DNA from: Clostridiales bacterium
GTDB lineage: Bacteria; Bacillota; Clostridia; Saccharofermentanales; UBA5734
NCBI GenBank assembly: GCA_007133255.1
Contig: SLMY01000111.1
Span: 1-5,303 of the forward strand
Direction: 5' to 3'
DNA length: 5,303 nucleotides
Shown: positions 5,178 through 5,303 of the stretch, piece by piece
How the letters are laid out: each line of letters opens with the position of its first letter
Position numbering within the stretch: the stretch's first letter is position 1
Notes under the pieces: generated by a model
The model's input: the letters and a program-made list of their open reading frames with translations, nothing else
The model's database searches: none
What the model was told of the DNA's origin: nothing
Position numbers and translations under genes: made by a program

Positions 5178-5303
5178 ATGCATAAGGATCAGCGGATAAA
5201 TCCCATCTACAGACACCCATTTTCGCCTCTGCGGCCGATTCATATTGATTGTCGTCGTCCCATGCTGCCGCTTTCAACGCTGATGGCTGCCGGGCAGTGG
5301 CTG
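5178..5303 (+). CDS. Start of an unrecognised protein, truncated by the window end
   Basis: An ORF opens at ATG 5178 and stays open for 42 codons to the last base. An AGGA lies about 8 nt upstream. The visible residues are Pro- and Arg-rich near the start, then a hydrophobic segment beginning MLPLSTLMAAG (29-39) that could start a membrane helix or a fold core. I do not recognise the family. Its frame is closed by a TGA near 5126, so ATG 5178 is the only ATG start possible; the other two plus frames contain stops. A minus-strand frame of similar length is also open here, so coding on this strand is probable but not certain. Confidence 0.4.
   Translation, partial: MHKDQRINPIYRHPFSPLRPIHIDCRRPMLPLSTLMAAGQWL

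Noticed and set aside
5179..5303. Minus-strand frame at the right edge
   Set aside because: It is open for about 40 codons with an Ala/Asp-rich composition, but lacks a visible start and ends in a stop at the proposed plus-strand start; the plus frame has a start codon and a ribosome-binding site.

Overview
The window looks like ordinary chromosomal DNA from a Firmicutes-type bacterium, most likely a Clostridia- or Negativicutes-like lineage. Four things point there: an RqcH/FbpA-type NFACT protein, an EngB/YsxC GTPase, two members of the long (~400 aa) PRPP-synthetase family that I know mainly from clostridia, and strong GGAGG Shine-Dalgarno sequences. Base composition is near-balanced by eye. 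I cannot place it to genus.

Layout. Positions 1-4100 read leftward (minus strand) as one probable transcription unit: PRPP synthetase paralogue A (2883-4100), PRPP synthetase paralogue B (1534-2748), a 95-residue two-helix membrane protein (1235-1522), and the 5' two thirds of rqcH (1181 down to the window edge). A very good sigma-A type promoter (TTCACA, 17 bp, TATAAT) precedes paralogue A. Its predicted start site lies inside a perfect 7-bp inverted repeat. The gaps are 134, 11 and 53 nt and I see no convincing terminator in any of them. Positions 4101-4290 are a divergent control region. engB (4291-4899) then reads rightward. It is followed by a 278-nt stretch with only weak structural signals and the start of an unrecognised rightward ORF (5178 to the window end).

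How the genes fit together. The two Prs-like proteins would supply PRPP for nucleotide, NAD, histidine and tryptophan synthesis. RqcH acts on stalled large ribosomal subunits, and EngB is a large-subunit assembly GTPase. The neighbourhood therefore joins PRPP supply to ribosome biogenesis and rescue. No mobile element, CRISPR array, phage gene or RNA gene was seen.

The most interesting point is the tandem Prs pair. They align with a single one-residue gap, yet paralogue A diverges in the catalytic flexible loop (R-K-R where B has K-R-R, and loss of the NGRNP...AHEF stretch). This suggests a changed or regulatory subunit. I did not find a clearly new multi-gene system.
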